A stretch of DNA of 64,000 nucleotides from Raphanus sativus (GCF_000801105.2 NW_026615357.1:28654-92653), one strand, 5' to 3'; counted from the first letter of the stretch, positions 34,704 through 46,117 are shown. Notes: generated by a model from the letters alone, not told the origin. Numbers and translations: made by a program.

Positions 34704-37700
34704 ATGGGTGAAGAGACGCAAGGTATGAAAGTAATGGGGGAATGGTCACCGGTTATAGTAATGGTGATAACTAACATAGCGATGGGTTCAGTGAATGCAC
34801 TTGTGAAGAAAGCTCTTGATGTTGGTGTGAACCATATGGTCATTGGTGCTTATCGAATGGCTATTTCCGCTTTCATTCTAGCTCCATTCGCCTATATCTT
34901 GGACAGGTTCCTTGTATCAAACAACGCGATTTATGTATATGTGTTATTCTGTTCACACCCCTCCCCCCCCCCCCCCCCCCCTCCCAAATAAAAAAAGAGT
35001 TCTAAACGATATTAGCTCACTGAAACGACCTTTCTTTGTCAATAAAGATAATACAAGACATCTGTTAATTATGTTATGTACACTTCAATGAAGTTTTTTT
35101 CACTCTAAAAACTATGCTAAACAGGAAAACAAGACCGAAGCTAACGTTTAGGCTATTCATTGACCATTTCTTCAGTGGTCTACTCGGGTTTGTCCTCTCA
35201 AATCTATATTTCAATCAATTCTTATCATTCTTTGTTTTCCTTTCAAGTACGATACATTAATCATGCGCCCCAGTTCTTGTTATTTAAATTTTATTTTTGG
35301 GTTTATAAATTGCAGGGCAAGTTTGATGCAATTTTTCTTTTTGCTTGGTCTGTCGTATACATCAGCAACTGTTTCGTGTGCTTTGGTAAGCATGTTGCCT
35401 GCAGTCACCTTCGCTTTGGCCCTTATTTTCAGGTACTATGATGGAACCATCCGGCTTTCTTTATGTATTGACGTAACATATTTATTAAACTCTATACTGA
35501 AAAACATTATTTGAAAAATATTCTTCTAGCTAATTCTGTACCAATATTAAAAGTTCTATTAAATAATGTTGGGAATGCAAACAAAATCTCACATTGGAAG
35601 TTTAGACAAATAATGTCTAATATATAAAGGGATGTCCAACTCTGATTAGCACGAAGCCTTTTGGGAAATTTTCCCAGAAACAAATCCATGCGGGCTTTGC
35701 CTTCGGGTCCAAAGTGGACAATATCGTACTAATCGGATAATAGAGAATTGGACATGGGCTTGGAAAAGCCCAACAAATTGGTATCAGAGCCGGGATGACG
35801 AACATCTGCAAGAAGACCAAAATACCTTTCAAGTTCGAAGAGCCTCCACTTCGATGGGAAGGACGGAGTGCGTAGCAGAGGCCAGTCAAAGATCCTGGAA
35901 ACTTCGGTTGTGGGAGGAGAATCCTCAAGATGACTTCGCGAATAAATGGTGTCGGAGACTTGTATCGAAAGTCTCTCCCTAACGACGATACAAGATTAGG
36001 TGGATATTCTTAACGGTGCTGCAAGGATTAGGTGGTGAATGTCCTAATGGTGCAGTAAGGGGTTAGGAGGATAAATCGTAATGGTGTAACAAGGGTTAGG
36101 TGAAGAGTCCCGTTGGTGATTACGGCGGTACAAGATGCATACCAGATGTCGTTGGAGGTTGGAAACCAAGGGTTGATGTGGTACTTGGTTTGAGAGGAGG
36201 TTTGTTGGGAATGCAAACAAAGTCCCACATTGGAAGTTTAGACAAATAATGTCTAGTATATAAAGGAATGTCCAACTCTGATTAGCACGAGGCCTTTTGG
36301 GAAGTTTTCCCAGAAACAAATCCATGCGGGCTTTGACTTCGGGCCCAAAGTGGACAATATCATACTAATCGGATAATAGAGAATTGGACATGGGCTTGGA
36401 AAAGCCCAACAAATAAGTATTTCTTTTAAATTGATTTTTGTGCACTGTTATTATGATTTCCTTTATATGACCTAAACTTATACGTAACTACAACCATTTG
36501 AGCTCTTTATATAGCTTTTCCTGGTAAAAGGTCTTTTTAATTAGCTAGACGTCGCATTTTTCCATCTTTGCTAATGGGGATGCGGAGCCTCGTAATAACA
36601 TGATTTATTGAATCAAATTGAATATATCTATCATTAGCGTTTAAAAGTAAATAGCCATTTTATATAACTTTTCTGTTGTCTACAAGGCACACGTACGTAC
36701 ACAACCGGATCCTTTTGTATTAGATTTATGTTCGTTCTTTTTGTAAATTTCTTTTTTTTGAGATATGACTCATATTCGTAAAAGTTATCGGGCATTTATC
36801 ATATTACTTACCTAGACACGTTTTTAGGACTGAAAACGTAAAGAATCTAAAGACCAAAGGAGGAATGTTGAAGGTGCTGGGAACTCTAATATGCATAAGT
36901 GGAGCTTTGTTCTTAGCATTCTACAAAGACCCTCAAATATCAAACCCTCACTATCAGACAGACGCTCTTCACCACAACAACAAAGATCAAGACAAAGCCA
37001 AGAACTGGCTTCTTGGATGTCTTTACTTGACCATAGGAACCATGTTGATGTCTCTCTGGATGTTGTTTCAAGGCACTTTAAGCATCAAGTACCCTTGCAA
37101 ATACTCGAGCACCTGTCTCATGTCGGTTTTTGCGGCGTTCCAATGTGCTCTATTGAGCCTTTACAACGGCAGAGACGTAAAAGATTGGGTTATCGATGAT
37201 AGACTCGTGATTATTGTCATCGTTTACGCTGTAAGTTAATATACTATTTTCATAAATCTAAAATGGACTTAAAAATAAATTAATAAATTACTACAAGTTA
37301 ACTATGCAAACGCATGGGAAATTTTGAGGTTTATCAAATATTACTTTACCATTTATATAAAACCATGATTTCTATAAATATTAGTTTAATTTAACCAGCC
37401 ACCTACTATAAGTTGTTGCATTCTATGTTTATCCACTCATATTGGGTAAAATGTCACTTTCTAAAGATAATACCATCTGTTCGAATAAGTTAACAACAAC
37501 TGATTTTACAAATATGATTTATAATGACTTGTTTGTCAATAAGTTTGAAAAGTTTGTCTAGAAACTTTCTTTTTCTTTGAGGTGTACGGATTCATTTTCC
37601 TTTTTCTCTTTGACAAATGCATGTACGTATTTTGGTTCATCTTCCTCTCTACTTCTACAACTCGTATCACATACATACGTACTAATTACAGGGAGTGGTA

Positions 37701-38113
37701 GGGCAAGCCATGTCGACCGTAGCGACAATATGGGGAATAAAGAAATTGGGAGCTGTTTTCGCATCAACGTTCACTCCAATCGGTCTTATCTCAGCTACTC
37801 TATTCGATTTCCTCATCTTACACACTCCATTATACCTCGGCAGGTACTTTCATTTGTGTTGTATTCATATATGTATAAAGTACAGTTACAATATATATAT
37901 ATATATATATAAAGTAGGTACATGCTCATAACACTAACTAAAGCTTTTTACTTTTGTTATTACAGTGTAATTGGATCAGTAGTGGCTGTAATGGGTCTCT
38001 ACGTGTTCTTGTGGGGTAAGAACAACGAAACGGAAACATCAACTACATTGCCTCCTCAGATGGATAACGAAGAACAAAATACTAATATTTCAAATAATAG
38101 TTCTAATGTTTAA
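34704..38113 (+). CDS. WAT1-related / UMAMIT (nodulin MtN21-like) transporter, gene 2
   Basis: Six exons: 34704-34906, 35125-35187, 35316-35432, 36828-37230, 37692-37843, 37966-38113. GT/AG borders throughout and an open frame of 361 codons plus TAA. Exons 2, 3 and 5 have exactly the lengths of those in gene 1 (63, 117, 152 bp), and every intron has the same phase. The protein has ten predicted membrane helices in two EamA halves, with WSPVIVMVITNIAMGSVNAL, HMVIGAYRMAISAFILAPF, LGLSYTSATVSCALVSM, NWLLGCLYLTIGT, KYPCKYSS and GLYVFLWGKNN followed by an acidic, Asn-rich tail. Family members export amino acids or carry auxin-related compounds; this substrate is unknown. It resembles the At4g15540-like subgroup (from memory, unchecked). 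Intron 3 contains a complete TRIM element, intron 1 a C18 run, intron 4 is ordinary. Nothing disrupts the frame. Confidence 0.92.
34964..34981. repeat. Poly(C) run in intron 1 of UMAMIT gene 2
   Basis: A run of about 18 C, flanked by further C-rich sequence. The assembled length may be unreliable. Confidence 0.9.
35567..36411 (+). mobile_element. TRIM retroelement in intron 3 of UMAMIT gene 2
   Basis: Two 209-bp LTRs (35567-35775 and 36203-36411), each TGTTGGGAATGC ... AAGCCCAACA, flank a 427-bp non-coding interior. Three bases after the 5' LTR is TGGTATCAGAGC (35779-35790), the initiator-Met primer-binding site, and GAGAGGAGG precedes the 3' LTR as polypurine tract. The 5-bp target duplication AATAA is present on both sides. 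I counted about 9 differences between the LTRs (roughly 96% identity). Structure and size fit a terminal-repeat retrotransposon in miniature such as those described in Brassicaceae. It is in the same orientation as the gene. Confidence 0.95.
37891..37911. repeat. (TA)n microsatellite in intron 5
   Basis: About 21 bases of alternating AT in intron 5 of UMAMIT gene 2. Confidence 0.85.
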
Positions 38114-38529
38114 GAGAGGATTGTCAAGAACATGCTAAAGGAGAGATTGTGAGAGAATAACCTTATCTAAAGCCTAAAACTCCCAGAGTATCAGCGTAAA
38201 GAGTTGTCAAATATATATTCATTATTATGGTGTTCAGAGTTTATGACAGTTTTCTTGTTTATTTATAACAATATCATGTGTCCCTTATCTAATTTTCTTC
38301 GTTATTAATTCTTTTTGGGGTAAAATTCTGATATCAGTCCAATATCGTTTAATATAATGTGGTATTTTGACAATCTAACATTGGTACATTTTAAGTGACA
38401 CGATTACTTCATTTTTTAAAAGGTAGCTAATGTTTTTGCATAAATCCTCTGCTTACTTCATTTTTTAAGTGACACGATTACTTCATTTTAATGTTTCTGC
38501 ATAAAAGGTAGCTAATGTTTCTGCATAAA

Positions 38530-38789
38530 CCACGTGTTAGTGATCCAGTGGTTAAATTCAATCTGAGAAGTTATGGATTCGAGTGTCACTGAAAGGTGAT
38601 TATCTTGAGGGATCTTCGGACCCAATACAGAGAAGCCTGGTAACATGTGGCCACTGGTAGAATTTAAATGGGATGATCACCAGCTCTTTTGGATGCCTCG
38701 ACGGGCTCCCCGGCTATGTTCCGGTAGACGGTCATTGGCGCTAATCGAATTATTTTGAGGCTCCGGATACCAGTATCATTAAAAAAAAA
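38530..38789 (+). mobile_element. tRNA-derived SINE with odd 5' junction
   Basis: The body starts near CCACGTGTTAGTGATCCAG; GTTAGTGATCCAGTGG resembles box A and GGATTCGAGTGTC box B. It ends in A9 (38781-38789). The sequence after the tail, TCCTCTGCTTACT, recurs at 38445-38457 as the expected target duplication, but 72 bases of duplicated upstream flank lie between that copy and the SINE body. Confidence 0.75.
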
Positions 38790-38988
38790 TCCTCTGCTTA
38801 CTAAATAGAATGAAAAAGTTTGTGCTTTACCATTGCATGAGCCGGTGGAATGCATTAATAGCAGGCACATCTTGTGTGAAACTCAAAAGGTATTGCTGCC
38901 CTAGAAGAAAAAAAGACTTCAAAAGTATCTCAGTAATAAATGGAACTATAAAATCGAAAATAGGGATATAAAATTATGTTGTTCAAAA

Positions 38989-39202
38989 CCGATGGTGGTA
39001 GTTTAGTGGCGTTTAAGGGAATTAAGAAATCCAATACGGTGAACCCGGGTTTAAATCCCACCGGCCATACAGATATGAGTTATTGCTTTCGACTCATTTG
39101 AATGTCCAGGAGATGGTTTATCCGTGGACTATATCTCCACCCGGGGGTTAGGTCTGTGTCTTTAATAAATTCGGGTTTAACTCTTTTAAGTTAAAAAAAA
39201 AT
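38989..39202 (+). mobile_element. tRNA-derived SINE
   Basis: Flanked by the 15-bp target duplication TTATGTTGTTCAAAA (38974-38988 and 39203-39217). Box A-like GGTAGTTTAGTGGC and box B-like GGGTTTAAATCCC lie near the 5' end, and an A tail near the 3' end. About 214 bp. It differs in sequence from the SINE 200 bp upstream, so the two are separate families or subfamilies. Confidence 0.88.
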
Positions 39203-39392
39203 TTATGTTGTTCAAAAAAATGTTGTTGTTGTTAAAAAAGGAATATAAAATTATTGGGTTTACTTTTATATGATCCGAGGAACAAAGCTACCGACTTCTT
39301 ATTGCCACATGAGTGGACCAGGACCTTATACTAATATTATAAAAGTACATTGCTTTCTAGTGTAGAATTATTCCCATTCTGCATGAGAATCA

Positions 39393-41445
39393 GAGCAAGT
39401 CCATCCATAAGAACTTCTAATGGGCTCTTATGATTAGTTTAGTAGTTAATAAGATGATTTGAGATGTTAAGAATCTTAGTTAGTGCAATTTATTTTTTCC
39501 TCCTCCAATGGAAGAATCTCGTAGGGATTCTTAATTTATTTTAAAGTAAAATGATCTAAAATAGAAGCATATATAATTTTATTAATTAAAATGACATAAA
39601 AGCATATTAAAAATACAAATACAAATCGTAAACGAGAAAAAGCCGATTAGTTGAAATCTTGATTTGTTCCAAACTTTTGCCATATATTCTCAACCAAATC
39701 AGTTTTCAATTGTTGATGTATTATTTTATCACGAACTCGATTCCGAATGCTCATCATATTGCCGAGATTTGAAGGCATATCCATAGAATACGGGAAATCC
39801 ACTTGTGAACTTCGGTTTGATTCTGGTTGTGCGAAAATTGATACATCAAACTGAGTGTATCCATCTCGTTCATCTTCTACGATCATATTATGTAGAATGA
39901 TACATGCTCTCATTACCTTTACAATTTTTTATTTTATCCCACAAAAGAGCTAGATTTTTGACTATGGTAAATCGAGCTTGCAAGACCCCAAAAGCACGCT
40001 CGACATCTTTACGTACAACTTCTTGATGTGTTGCGAATATGGATGCTTTCAGACCTTGTGGAAGTGGAATAGTTTGGACAAAAGTAGCCCATTTTGGATA
40101 AATACCATATGTGAGATAGTAAACCAAATAGTACTCGTGTCCGTTGAAAATGTAATTTACTTTTGGAGCTCGGCCTTGTAATATATCATCAAAAACTGGT
40201 GATCGATCAAGAATATTGATATCGTTTAATGTACCTGGAGGTCCGAAAAACGCATGCCATATCCAGAGATCTTGTGAAGCTACAGCCTCTAAAACAATTG
40301 TCGGCTTTTCTGATCCACATGTATATAGACCTTTCCATGCTGTCGGACAATTTTTCCTCCCAATGCATACAATCAATGCTTCCTATCATCCCGGAAAACC
40401 GCGTATCTCTCCAAAATCGAATAGTCGTTGAAGATCTTCTGGCGTGAGTCTTCTTAGATACTCATCTCCAAATAAATTAATGATTCTTTGAACAAAATAT
40501 TTCAAGCATAAAAGCGCGGTAATCTCACCAAGTCGGAGGTATTCGTCGACCGCATCATCTGGGTAACCATATGCCATCATACGAATTGCTGTCGTTGCCA
40601 ACAGAGAGTGGCCGAACCTTCCAGTAGCATCTCTTCTTTGTTGAAAGTATGAGATTTCAGCGGAGAGTCGATCAACAATACGCATGAACAAGGGCTTGTT
40701 CATTCGAAAACGGCGTCGAAACATATGAGAAGGATATGTTGCATCTTCACTAAAAAATAATCGTTCCATAACTGCATGTGTCCTTGTTCTCGTTGTCTTT
40801 CAATGTAGGTTTGTTTCTTATTTGACCTTGGTGCTTCTTGGCGATCTTCATTATGAATGAGAAGATTTTCGAATTGTTGATCGAAAATTTGATCAAATTT
40901 TTCATCAAATATGTCTTCAAAATTATTAGAAAAAAAGCCATTAGAGAAAATTATAAATGGTACGGCAAAAGCAAGAGAATTGGTAAGACAAAAGCAAGAG
41001 AAATGGTAAGATAACGTTTATAAAGAAATGGCAAGGCAAAGTTTATAAAGAAAAATATAAAGACAACTTTTTGTTTTACAATAGGAAGAAGCATGAGATT
41101 AGAGAATGTTATAAGAAATGGCAAAAGCAAGAGAACAGATTGTTCTTCGACGACGATGACGAAGGGATTTCAATGACATCTAAGATGAGAGAGATATTGT
41201 TTTTTTATCAAAAAAAAAAAAGATGAGAGAGACCTACCGACTACGAAAGAGAAAGACACGACTTTTTGACCCTCTCGTGTAAAAGGAACCACCTAATACG
41301 CTGCTGCCACGTATGGGGTTTTTACCAAATCTAAACTCTCCTAATTATTAACAACCGGTTCTGCCTAATAAACCCAGTTTTGATTTATTTTTTCCCCTTT
41401 AATTCTTTAGAACCTCCTCCTGAACCGACCGATGGAGGTGGTCTC
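39393..41445 (-). mobile_element. PIF/Harbinger-type element, degenerate
   Basis: The left end GAGCAAGTCCATCC and the inverted right end GAGACCACCTCCATCGG share a GAGC/GAGA...CCATC pattern similar to plant PIF/Harbinger termini. The interior carries a broken nuclease gene on the minus strand. The 3-bp target duplication is not preserved, so edges are approximate. A companion Myb-like gene was not seen. Confidence 0.6.
39647..40769 (-). pseudogene. Harbinger-type (ALP1/HARBI1-like) nuclease pseudogene
   Basis: Minus-strand blocks in order: MFRRRFRMNKPLFMRIVDRL, VDEYLRLGEITALL, GDEYLRR; SIDCMHWE (first catalytic Asp); NCPTAWKGLYTCGSEKPTIV, WIWHAFFGPPGTLNDINIL; VYYLTYGIYPKWATF; RKDVERAFGVLQARF (catalytic Glu); CIILHNMIVEDERDGY; QLKTDLVENIWQKFG. 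This is the DDE nuclease of PIF/Harbinger elements and domesticated ALP1-like proteins. It is broken by frameshifts near 40385, 40355 and 39900, where joining adjacent frames restores the family order. The second catalytic Asp, expected in LTDGIYPKW, is Tyr. It encodes no active enzyme. Confidence 0.9.
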
Positions 41446-41483
41446 ACGTAGCTCTTTTTTTTTTAACACTAAGAGTCGTCCAT

Positions 41484-42800
41484 TTGTCCATCTCTCATCG
41501 TCCATTCAGATGATCCATTTAAATGATCAAGTTAAATGATTTATCTAGATGTCTGTCAGACTGTTCGTCTCTCTATTAAAATAGTTCATCTAGATGGATC
41601 ATCTAAATGAACTTTTCGTTTGTTCATTTATATTTATATCTAGCTGAGTTTAGTAAGTAAATGACTTATATACTTTTGTTTTGATTTAGTCATGTTTTAT
41701 TCTTTTAACTGTATTAATTTTTGTTAATTAATAAAAATATAATTATTTTAAAAGATAGTTTTGGTGAAAATATATAATTTTTTGGTTCTAGAAAAAGGTA
41801 ATTTGTGATTTTAGCGGGAAAATGTGTGTTTATGGTTCTCGCGAGAATATGATTTTGTGGTTTTGACGGAAATGTAATTTTGAAATTTTGGTGGGAAATT
41901 TTTTTTGCAGTCTCGGTGGGAAATGTACGTCTTACGGTTTTGGCAGAAAATTCATTTTATGGTTTTGGCGGAAAAATATATTTTGCGCGGGAAATGCGAT
42001 TTACGGTTTTGGCGGAAAAATGCGTATTTACAGTTTTGGCAGGAAATGCGTTTTACGTTTTGGTTAGAAAATACGTTTTGACGGGAAAACACGTTTTTTT
42101 GCGTTTTTGGCGGGAAAATACATATTTACGTTTTTGGCGGGAACATACGTTTTTGCATTTTTGGCGGGAAAATACGTTTTTGCGTTTTTGGCGGGAAAAT
42201 GAGATTTGGCGATTTTGGCGGGAAAATGAGTTTTTTGCGGTTTTGGCGGGATACTGAGTTTTCTTATTTTTTGGGGGAGGGGAAATGAGTTTTCGCGATT
42301 TTGGCAAAAAAATGTGTTTCGCGGTTTTTGCGGGAAAATTCGTTTTTACGATTTGGGCGAAAATACATTTTTGCGATTTTGGCAAGAAAATATTTTTTTT
42401 TGTTGTTTTGGCGGAAAATGCATTTTAGGCGGAAAACGTGTTGTTGTGGTTTCGGTGAAAATTGTGTTTTTACGATTTTGGCGGGAAAATACGTTTTGCT
42501 ATTTTTCGCGGGAAAGTGTATGTTTTTTTTTAATTTTGAAAAGAAACTGTATTTTTGTGTGTTTGGTAAAAAAGGTGTATAAACATGAATATAAATATTT
42601 ATTGTAATATAAAGGTAAATTCATCATTTGTTATTTGGGTAGGTTCATTTTTATCCAGATGCACCAATTAAACTCATCTGAATGATTGATCTGGATGAGT
42701 CTCATTTTAGACTAAAATTTTAAAACTCATATGAATGGATCATTCAAATGATTTGTAATTTTATGTCTAAACGAACCATAATCTCATATTTATCTAGATG
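41484..42800. mobile_element. Non-autonomous DNA element carrying an E2F-like repeat array
   Basis: The left part (41490-41640) and right part (42640-42800) contain ATTCAGATGATCCATTTAAA-type words in opposite orientations (GGATCATTCAAATGAT on the right), giving diffuse inverted ends about 150 bp long. Between them lies the repeat array at 41760-42520. Exact termini and target duplication were not determined. No gene: the frames across the array are by-products of the repeat. Confidence 0.5.
41760..42520 (+). repeat. ~26-bp minisatellite of TTTTGGCGGGAAAA motifs (array 1)
   Basis: About 28 diverged units of 25-28 bases (GTTTTGGCGGGAAAA plus ATRCGTTTTTGC). At least seven units carry the full TTTGGCGGGA. 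TTTGGCGG and its complement TTTCCCGC (when followed by AAA) both fit the plant E2F consensus WTTSSCSS. Confidence 0.85.
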
Positions 42801-42820
42801 ATCCACTTGAAATGGTGAAA

Positions 42821-43449
42821 CTGATAAACCTTAAATTAGGATCACTGGAACGGACTGATAAGGGGATATGATCTGAGACATATTGAATGAGAAATGATGG
42901 ATTGAAGGGTATCACAACAGTTGCGGAAGGCTTTTGATATTCCCGAACTCTGATTATTGCTTGATATGACGCACAAGTCTAACAAGAAGGAGAAATAGAT
43001 GGATCGAAGGGTCGCACAGAAGATGCAGAAGGCTGCTGATATTCCCGAAGCCAATTTGTTACCGGATGTGACGCACCGGTCCAACAAAAGGGCAGCCTCG
43101 ATCTGTTGTCGTATATGACACACCAGTCCAACGATAAAGAGAGAGTTACATGGAGCTAACCACACCAAGAGAAAGAGAGAGTTCCCTCTCAAGGTTCCAA
43201 AACTAATCACTCAAAACTTGTTTTATTTCATTGATCAAATGGTCTTTATATAATATGCAAAGCATACAAAAGATTTAATCAAAACCTAGAAACTTGAAAA
43301 CTTATAAATATTATAGACGTGACTAAGACCAAAGACCAAGACTTTTGACCAAATTTGAGAATTTGTGGTAGCAAAACTCTTCAGCTAATCGTGTCCTTTT
43401 GCATGGTCGACTGTCTCTGAATTGCCGTCAGATTGATATATTATTCTAT
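42821..43449 (-). mobile_element. LTR-like fragment related to 46415-47533
   Basis: Shares TGATA...GGGGATATGA...CTCAG/CTGAG and repeated GATGTGACGCACCGGTCCAACAA-like phrases with the LTR-like sequence at 46415. The latter phrase occurs about three times here in a ~120-bp tandem. A TATA-like AATATATAAAG-type region lies on the minus strand near 43240-43250. No second LTR or interior nearby, so it is a solo LTR or fragment with uncertain edges. Confidence 0.45.
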
Positions 43450-43509
43450 CATGTCTTGCATTTTTTTGTTGGGCCCTTCTTTCTTTGGGCTGAAACATGT
43501 TCATAAATA

Positions 43510-44740
43510 TCTATCCTATTAAAAGTGAAGTACAAATGGGAATTAACCCTCACTTCATTTCATTATTTACAACTGACTGCCACTGCTTTAAATTAAAAAT
43601 CTTTTGAGTATTTTTAAGCCCATCACATTTTTTTGTTCTAATTTTTAATGGGCTAGACATTTTTAATTTAACTTACTTTTAACTGGACCTAATTGTATTT
43701 TATCTAACCATTTTAACCAGTTCACATGTCTAATTCTAACCATCTCTAACCATAAATTGGACTTATAATCATATTTCACATGAGCACAAATCTAAACTAT
43801 TATAACTGTTTTCTACCGAAAGAGATATTAAAACGATGGTCAGAGATTTACCACAAATCTAAATAACTATATATATCAATATTTTTTGGTTTCTTACATA
43901 ATATACTTCGATGCAAAACCATTTTTTTTCGATGCAAAACCAGTTGGTTTGTCAAATTCAGTTTGGAGTAAAAACCATTCGGTTTTCTTATTTATTTAAT
44001 AATTGCAATATTGCTCGAGAATAAATCTAATCTTTCAAACATAAGATCAATATTTATGAAGATCTTCCTTGCACCTGTCAATTCAGAAAAAATGGATATT
44101 AACCAATATATCAGATACTAATCACTTCAAATTTGTTTAGACAGACAAGTACTGATAATGGAATCATCTAAACCATTTATTTAGACAGACAAGTATATAC
44201 ATGTACTATTTCAACATATTTATTATATAAATCAGTTAGTAACTAGCGATTCAATAAAATTAGAATTTATGTTTATTTTAGTACAGATGTTAATCCAAAT
44301 GTTTTATATGATAAAAATTGAGATAAACTGATTAATCATTTTATTTTTTAAATGTTAATTGTAATTTTTTTCTTTTTAAAAATACAATCTCATAGTCATA
44401 TATTTCTTATGATTTTAAAAATACAATCTCATAGTTATATATCTCTTATTGAAAATAAACTCATATTGATAATAAACTTATCCAATATAATTTTTAAACT
44501 CACATTTTAAATTTTTTAATGATAGATTATTGTATATTATTTCCATATAAATATAAGTTTAGTTATTTATAAATAGGGGATATGTTTATATGATACTAAT
44601 GTCGGTCAAAAAGGTTTTAAATTTTTATTTTTATTATATTAGATCTGTAATACATTTAAAATTATTAATATATATCATTTATACAAAACAATGATAAAAA
44701 CGTAAAATATACACCCACAGACGTCCGCGTCAAGCTCTAA
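43510..44740 (+). mobile_element. Non-autonomous Helitron (first of a tandem pair)
   Basis: The 5' end is TCTATCCTATTAAAAGTGAA preceded by A. The 3' end has a degenerate stem (CACAGACGTCCGCG) followed by TCAAGCTCTAA (CTRR form) and T, with the next Helitron's TC starting directly after that T. Non-coding, about 1.2 kb. Confidence 0.78.
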
Positions 44741-44741
44741 T

Positions 44742-46117
44742 TCTATATTATTAAAATTGAAGTACTAATTATATTTGTTTGGAAACATGGATAACAATTT
44801 AAAAACAAGTTTGTTTGGAAATATGGATATCAGTTAAAAAAATAGGTTTGTTTGGAAACATGATTAGCATTATAAAAATATATTGTTGTTTGGAAACATA
44901 GATAGCAATATACTAATAAAAATAATGGGTCTATGTTATTAACAAAAATTAGAAGACTTTATATTATGAAAAACTATCTATTTGAGTCAACTTTAAAATA
45001 TACGAAAATGGACTACTCTAATTACTTAAAAACATTTTTGTCTAATATAATCATAAAATAAAATTTAAACTTTATATACATATTTCAAATCAAAATAATA
45101 ATTTAAAGTTGATTTGTATCAGAAATTGATTTAAAATATGCATACATTCAAAATTTTATTTTTACTAAAATATTTTACAATAACCATAATTAAAAAATGT
45201 TTTCAATATATATCAAAAAAATAATAAAAACCCCAATTTAATGTACCGACTTAAGTTATGGTTTTTATATTTCACATTAAATTTTAAAAATATAATATAT
45301 GTAAGTATTTATATGATGGTATATATAAAATACTATTAATTATATGACTATATGATATATAATAGTGACTTCATAAATAATAGTGACTAGAGGTGGGCGT
45401 TAGGGTATCCATTCGGATTTGGTTCGGATCTATTTGGGTTTCGGGTTTCCGGGATCAAAGATTTGAGTCCATTCAGATATTTCTAAATTTCAGTTTGAAT
45501 TCTATTCGAAACTTTATGGGTTCGGTTTGGGTTCATATAATCTATTTAAATTAATTTTAAAATTTTAAAATTCATTATATATACTTTAAATTTCTCAAAA
45601 TCTATAAATAAATAATATATTACATATAAATTTGAATAACATATGTCTGAATACCTAAACTTAACATATAAATTGGTTTGGTTTAAATATTTGGATCGAG
45701 AATCAATACTTATTTTGTATTTTTGGTGTTATGAGTATACTAACTATTTTAGATATTTATTTTTGAATATTTTTATATATTTTAAGCATTTAAACCAACT
45801 TAAAAATATCATATATATTCTGGATATTTTTATATACATTAAATCTAATATATATAGTATATAAATCTTTTTTTCGGATACATTTTGGTATCTGAAATAC
45901 TTCACTTCGGATCGGATCCGGTTTCGATTCTCTAAAACATCAAAATTTTGAATAATTATATATTTAATCATTTTGGTTCGAGTTTGGTACTACTCTTTCG
46001 GATCGGAATCAGTTTAGTTCTTCAGATTTAAATTTTTATTCAGCCTTAATAATATAAAAATAAATAGTAACATAATTTTGAAAATACACCCGCACGGACG
46101 TGCGGGTCAAGATCTAG
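44742..46117 (+). mobile_element. Non-autonomous Helitron (second of a tandem pair)
   Basis: The 5' end is TCTATATTATTAAAATTGAA. The 3' end is a perfect stem (CCCGCACGGACGTGCGGG) followed by TCAAGATCTAG and then T. It is non-coding, about 1.4 kb, and carries GGTTCGGATC / CGGGTTTCGG-type words frequent in this Helitron group. The interior is related, in inverse orientation, to 61540-62300. Confidence 0.85.

Noticed and set aside
41880..42385. 110-125-codon frames on both strands
   Set aside because: Same cause: they run through minisatellite array 1 in several frames at once.
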